Below are positions 60,815 through 64,000 of a stretch of 64,000 nt of DNA, one piece after another (position 1 is the first letter of the stretch; the number at the start of each line of letters is the position of its first letter). Source of the stretch: Flammeovirga sp. EKP202 (GTDB lineage Bacteria; Bacteroidota; Bacteroidia; Cytophagales; Flammeovirgaceae); assembly GCF_014534745.1 (NCBI RefSeq), contig NZ_JACVVP010000009.1, positions 62,001 through 126,000 on the forward strand, in the 5' to 3' direction. Made by a program: the position numbers and the translations under genes. Under the pieces are notes generated by a model, which made no database searches, was not told where the DNA came from, and saw nothing but the letters and a program-made list of their open reading frames with translations.

Positions 60815-61705
60815 TTATTGATGTTGCCAGCAAAATTTCGAGTTTTTATTCGCATTTCGTTTACATCTGTCTCCTTTTTTTGTAAATCCTTCACATTGAA
60901 GGGCTTCTTTTGATGGAGTTTGTTCGATTCTATGATTATTCTCCTCAGTACTGCCAATTGTCCAATAGGCTGAATTATAATGGCTTTCAAATTTTTCTTG
61001 ATTTGAAACTCCAGCAAAAAAATCTATTGAAGTGACTTCCTCTATGGCATCAACAGTTACATAAAATTGAGATAAAGGCAATGAGGATTTAGCGTTTTCA
61101 ACGAGCATTCCTATGGCTTCAAATTCATTATTACCTTTTTCAGATAATACAATTTTGTAAAAATAGCGAGGTACACTTACTTCATTGGAACCAATAACAT
61201 TCAATCCATCTTCTAAAACAGGTCCGGTAATTACAATTACACTATCTTTTTGAAGTGCCCATTCTCTCACTTGTTCTTCCATTCTTTTCCAAACTCCTCT
61301 GTTGAAAGAAGGGGCTTGAGGACTCATATTAGAATAGTAAAAACTTTCTTCCATGGCCGTTTGATTAAAAGACATATCAGCAGCTGGTGCCAAGTGTCCT
61401 CTATCATAGCCAGATTTATAATAATCTTTTCCATCAGCTGAAAATGTTGTGACATTAGGATCTGTCTCAAATTGATTAGATCGATCGGCACTTTTGTTGA
61501 GTTCTTTTTTGGTAAGTTTATAAATAACAAAAGCAGCTTGTTCATGTTTTTCACTGTAACCAATTGAATAGTTATGATGGTTTATGACTTGATAGTTCTC
61601 ATCATATGAGGGGAAATATTTAGAAGGTACGTCCAGTAGTTTTTGAGCATTTAATTGTATGCTAATAAAGAAGAGTAGAAACAGAGTTGTTAATTTATGA
61701 TGCAT
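60815..61705 (-). CDS. Exported DNA/RNA non-specific endonuclease (NUC1) with Cys/His tail
   Basis: A 296-aa secreted nuclease of the beta-beta-alpha metal family. The signal peptide spans 1-20 (ending IQLNAQ). The catalytic motif is in SGYDRGHLAPAADM (about 98-111; the His in DRGH is the general base), followed by EESFYYSNMSPQAPSFNRGVW (N and M-x-P-Q in place) with Asn for metal binding. The C-terminal 30 residues form CEGFTKKGDRCKRNANKNSKFCWQHQ in pieces, spacing CX9CX10CX2H, a small zinc-knuckle-like module seen in other Bacteroidota proteins. No immunity partner is encoded beside it. A promoter candidate at 61758-61765 precedes it. The substrate may be extracellular DNA. Confidence 0.92.
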   Translation of the reverse strand: MHHKLTTLFLLFFISIQLNAQKLLDVPSKYFPSYDENYQVINHHNYSIGYSEKHEQAAFVIYKLTKKELNKSADRSNQFETDPNVTTFSADGKDYYKSGYDRGHLAPAADMSFNQTAMEESFYYSNMSPQAPSFNRGVWKRMEEQVREWALQKDSVIVITGPVLEDGLNVIGSNEVSVPRYFYKIVLSEKGNNEFEAIGMLVENAKSSLPLSQFYVTVDAIEEVTSIDFFAGVSNQEKFESHYNSAYWTIGSTEENNHRIEQTPSKEALQCEGFTKKGDRCKRNANKNSKFCWQHQ

Positions 61706-61757
61706 ATTTAAAATTGAATTATTTTAATGATTTATGTAAAAATAAACGAAAGTTGCG

Positions 61758-61765
61758 CAAAAGTA
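61758..61765 (-). promoter_or_regulatory. Putative -7 promoter element of the nuclease gene
   Basis: Minus-strand TACTTTTG matches TAnnTTTG 52 bases before the start at 61705. No -33 element was clear. Confidence 0.35.
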
Positions 61766-61891
61766 AATCTGTATTTTTTGAGGTTAATGTTTTTTTGTAT
61801 TATTTAATTTACGGTTGTAATACAAAAGATGACAGAATTATCGAATTACAACGTATAGCTAATAATTTTTAATAACCTAAATTTTACAAAC

Positions 61892-62398
61892 ATGTCTACT
61901 CTTAATATATCGACTAAACTGATGTATGATGAAATCAGTGAGTCACTTTTTAAAAACCTAAAAAAGAGTTTTGGAAAATCAATTGCCCTTCAGGCAGGAT
62001 TAAAGACCAATAAAATATTAATACAAAAAGATTATACACCTACTTCAGAAACCAGACTTGATGCTATTATCTATTCTAGCTCAAACAATATGATCATTGG
62101 TTTCTTAGTATTAACGGACTTTTCCTTCTTCGAGAACAATCCTAAAACATTAGATGCATTAAAACATTGCCATAAATTATATTTGGTTACCGACTTGAAA
62201 GATAGAGATAAATTATATGATTTATTAGATATGAATGATATCGATCAAGTAGGAGTAGTAGGTAGAATGTCAAATCATCAGTTTGTTTTATGTAAAACAG
62301 CAACATCACAATCAATGCCAGAAAATGTGGTTGTAGATAAAATTACCACTTATCAATCTGAAATAATAGAAAGAAAAAAGTTAGAGGCAATTGACTAA
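61892..62398 (+). CDS. Unknown protein, possible degenerate nuclease fold
   Basis: A 168-aa cytoplasmic protein that I do not recognise. After a helical N-terminus (about 1-45) the core reads TRLDAIIYSSSNNMIIGFLVLTDFSFF, then KTLDALKHCHKLYLVTDL and IDQVGVVGRMSNHQFVLCKTA. This follows the strand order of MmcB-type PD-(D/E)XK proteins (R-x-D, strand, G-x-E-x-K, helix, C-x-x-x-Y-x-V), but the E-x-K is replaced by L-T-D, so no cutting is expected if the match is real. The likeness is by eye and weak. It is monocistronic, between the divergent nuclease gene (186 bases) and a hairpin terminator at 62571-62601. Confidence 0.65.
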   Translation: MSTLNISTKLMYDEISESLFKNLKKSFGKSIALQAGLKTNKILIQKDYTPTSETRLDAIIYSSSNNMIIGFLVLTDFSFFENNPKTLDALKHCHKLYLVTDLKDRDKLYDLLDMNDIDQVGVVGRMSNHQFVLCKTATSQSMPENVVVDKITTYQSEIIERKKLEAID

Positions 62399-62570
62399 AA
62401 GTCTCTAGAACTTGTTAATAAACTAACATCTATGTTATTCTTTTGTAAACTTGTCAAAACAAGTGTAAAGCTGGTTTAACTAGAGTATAAAAACGCCGTA
62501 CTTAGGTTTATAAGGATGAACAAACATCGTTAAATGAAGACGAAACTTCCTGTTAAAACCTAATTATCGG

Positions 62571-62601
62571 CCGTAATTTCGTAATTGGAATTACGGTTTT
62601 T
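62571..62601 (+). terminator. Hairpin terminator upstream of the ackA terminator
   Basis: Stem CCGTAATT / AATTACGG with a 10-base loop that itself contains GTAATT, followed by T5. It ends transcripts coming from 61892 or from an unseen RNA in 62399-62570. Confidence 0.7.
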
Positions 62602-62606
62602 CAAAA

Positions 62607-62643
62607 AAAAATCCCATACCAGTTTGTTGGTATGGGATTTTTT
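62607..62643 (-). terminator. ackA terminator (bidirectional form)
   Basis: A perfect 11-bp stem AATCCCATACC / GGTATGGGATT with a short loop, A-run on one side and T-run on the other, 17 bases past the ackA stop. Confidence 0.85.
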
Positions 62644-62659
62644 ATATCAATAAAGTTGA

Positions 62660-63868
62660 TTAACCAATCACCTCTAAAGTTTGTTGAGCAATCTCTAATT
62701 CTTCGTTTGTTGGTACAACTAATACCTTCACTTTAGAATCAGCACCTTGAATTTCTTCAATGTCTGAAGCTCTTAATTTATGGTTTTTAGCTTCATCTAC
62801 TACAACACCTAAGTGCTCTAATTCGTTGGCAGCTAAAAGACGAACTCCGTGGTCATTTTCACCTACACCGGCAGTAAATACAATAGCGTCAGCACCGTTT
62901 AACGCAGCCATATAAGCACCAATGTATTTCTTGATCCTGTAAGTATACATGTGTAGAGCAAGAATAGCTACTTCATCACCTGCATTAAATCTTTCTTCGA
63001 TATCTCTCATGTCACTGTCGCCAGTCACACCTAACATACCTGATTTTTTGTTTAATAATTCGTATACTTCCTCTGATTTCATTTCTAACTTATCCATTAA
63101 GTAGAAAACTACAGCAGGGTCGATGTCACCAGAACGTGTACCCATCATTAAACCATCAAGAGGAGAGAAGCCCATTGAAGTATCAATACACTCTCCGTTT
63201 CTTACAGCTGCCATTGAGCAACCGTTTCCTAAGTGTACTGTGATTACTTTAGAATCTTTTCCTTCTAGACCTAAATATTTGATAGTTTGCTCAGATACAT
63301 ATTTGTGAGAAGTACCATGCATACCATAAACACGAATACCATTGTTTTCATACAATTCAGTAGGAATAGCATATCTGTATGATTTAGCAGGCATTGTTTG
63401 GTGGAATGCAGTATCAAATACAGCCACTTGTTTTGCTTTAGCAAAGATTTTAGTACAATCTAAAATACCTTGTAAGTTGGCAGGGTTATGAAGAGGTGCA
63501 AGTTGGAAACACTCCTTAATTTTAGCTTCAACATCAGCAGTGATAAGCATTGTTTTATTGAAGAATTCACCACCATGAACTACTCTATGACCAACCGCTT
63601 GGATATCATCTGTATTTTGAATCACTCCGTTGTCAGAGTCAGTTAATAGGTTTACTACCTCATTAAGACCAACATTATGATTTGGAATAGGAAGCTCAAG
63701 TTTTGTTTTAGAAGCATTACCCTCTGCATCAAAAGTTTTGTGCGTGATAATACCATTTTCTAAACCAATTCTTTCTACAATACCAGAGCAAAGAACTTGT
63801 TCGCCTTCCATCTCGAACAATTGGTATTTTAAAGAAGAACTACCTGCGTTGATTACAAGAATTTTCAT
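62660..63868 (-). CDS. ackA: Acetate kinase
   Basis: Interconverts acetyl phosphate plus ADP and acetate plus ATP in the cytoplasm, giving substrate-level ATP and controlling acetyl phosphate. Family signatures are complete: the N-terminal VINAGSSSLKYQLFE (residues 4-18), GHRVVHGGEFF with the substrate-binding Arg (about 88-98), VFDTAFHQTMP (~150), YGMHGTSHKYV, ITVHLGNGCSMAAVRNG (~206), DTSMGFSPLDGLMMGTRSGDID and VFTAGVGEND (~330). Length 402 aa is standard. Highly biased codons suggest strong expression. A variant -7 element (TATTTTGC on the minus strand) lies around 63904-63912. The gene that normally pairs with it, pta, is not in view; only a short end of another gene follows. Confidence 0.98.
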   Translation of the reverse strand: MKILVINAGSSSLKYQLFEMEGEQVLCSGIVERIGLENGIITHKTFDAEGNASKTKLELPIPNHNVGLNEVVNLLTDSDNGVIQNTDDIQAVGHRVVHGGEFFNKTMLITADVEAKIKECFQLAPLHNPANLQGILDCTKIFAKAKQVAVFDTAFHQTMPAKSYRYAIPTELYENNGIRVYGMHGTSHKYVSEQTIKYLGLEGKDSKVITVHLGNGCSMAAVRNGECIDTSMGFSPLDGLMMGTRSGDIDPAVVFYLMDKLEMKSEEVYELLNKKSGMLGVTGDSDMRDIEERFNAGDEVAILALHMYTYRIKKYIGAYMAALNGADAIVFTAGVGENDHGVRLLAANELEHLGVVVDEAKNHKLRASDIEEIQGADSKVKVLVVPTNEELEIAQQTLEVIG

Positions 63869-63914
63869 TGAAATGTATGAAGTATTTATAAATTATAATT
63901 TTTTGCAAAATAAT

Positions 63915-63949
63915 AAGAATACCCTTTACAGTCTGTAAAGGGTATTCTT
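63915..63949 (-). terminator. Perfect hairpin at the end of the gene beyond the window
   Basis: A perfect 16-bp stem AAGAATACCCTTTACA / TGTAAAGGGTATTCTT with a 3-base loop, just after the stop of the partial minus-strand frame at 63964 and before ackA. Confidence 0.7.
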
Positions 63950-63963
63950 AATAAGTATTATTA

Positions 63964-64000
63964 TTAATATTTGTTTACTACTGAATACCTTGGATCGCTG
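63964..64000 (-). CDS. C-terminal end of a protein from a gene outside the window
   Basis: The minus strand ends with SDPRYSVVNKY followed by TAA at 63964-63966, and a strong hairpin follows at 63915-63949. That placement makes a gene end credible, but 11 residues are too few to name it. Confidence 0.35.
   Translation of the reverse strand, partial: SDPRYSVVNKY

Overview
The window is a 64 kb piece of an AT-rich bacterial chromosome, best read as Bacteroidota and most likely a marine Cytophagales bacterium of the Flammeovirga type. The phylum call rests on several repeats of the Bacteroidota promoter -7 element TAnnTTTG (for example at 9500-9507, 38730-38737 and 58453-58460), scarce Shine-Dalgarno signals, a PorE-like TPR/propeller/OmpA protein, DUF4421, LruC, GIN/PspC and outer-membrane beta-barrel family proteins, and many short lipoprotein or Sec signal peptides. 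The genus is inference. No rRNA, tRNA, CRISPR array, insertion sequence or prophage was seen. The region looks like core chromosome, with genes packed on both strands and separated by strong hairpin terminators.

Layout. 1-5 kb: KtrB/KtrA-type potassium uptake pair (ktrB cut by the window edge), a family 4 glycosyltransferase and an isolated nuoD. 5-11 kb: a DUF349 repeat protein, a Sel1-repeat secreted protein and ffh. 11-16.6 kb: an LruC-domain lipoprotein, mgsA, a CHASE2-like membrane protein, a FecR-like secreted protein and a GreB-type cleavage factor. 16.7-20.5 kb: polysaccharide flippase, YciI-like and MepB proteins, and an MBOAT acyltransferase. 20.7-29.6 kb: radA, a PorE-like protein and a putative PD-(D/E)XK-like protein closely spaced, then an ABC-F ATPase, a vWA-like protein, a GNAT enzyme and a YdeI/DUF1905 protein closely spaced, and a small secreted protein. 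29.8-36.7 kb: a DPE2-like amylomaltase with a LacI-type operator-like palindrome upstream, an ATP/ADP-translocase-like/HEAT/cyclic-nucleotide fusion and a small membrane protein. 37-42.3 kb: a membrane-anchored HIRAN protein, a YceI lipoprotein, dnaX with a -1 frameshift site, a DUF4421 protein and an LEA14-like lipoprotein. 42.7-50.8 kb: a coiled-coil orphan, a double-PspC/GIN protein, an FKBP isomerase, a small secreted protein, a membrane LuxR-type regulator and an EamA transporter. 50.9-58.3 kb: a secreted caspase-like protease, a UPF1-like helicase, a TonB-dependent-type receptor, a rhodanese and a Crp/Fnr regulator. 58.5-64 kb: a DUF985 cupin, a PAS histidine kinase with a degraded ATPase, a NUC1 nuclease with a Cys/His tail, a putative degenerate nuclease-fold protein, ackA, and the tail of one more gene.

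Most genes are housekeeping or widespread Bacteroidota families, and I do not see a clear new multi-gene system. The best-supported unusual signal is in dnaX. The 0-frame stops at 39905-39907 right after an A10 run, the -1 frame is open from 39889 to 40587, and a -1-frame stop at 39886-39888 confines the shift to the A-run. Other leads are the NTT-like/HEAT/cNMP fusion, the FecR-like/CHASE2-like pair, the kinase with an intact phospho-acceptor His but no recognisable ATP-binding boxes, the nuclease with a CX9CX10CX2H tail, and operator-like palindromes at 29711-29724 and 54550-54565.
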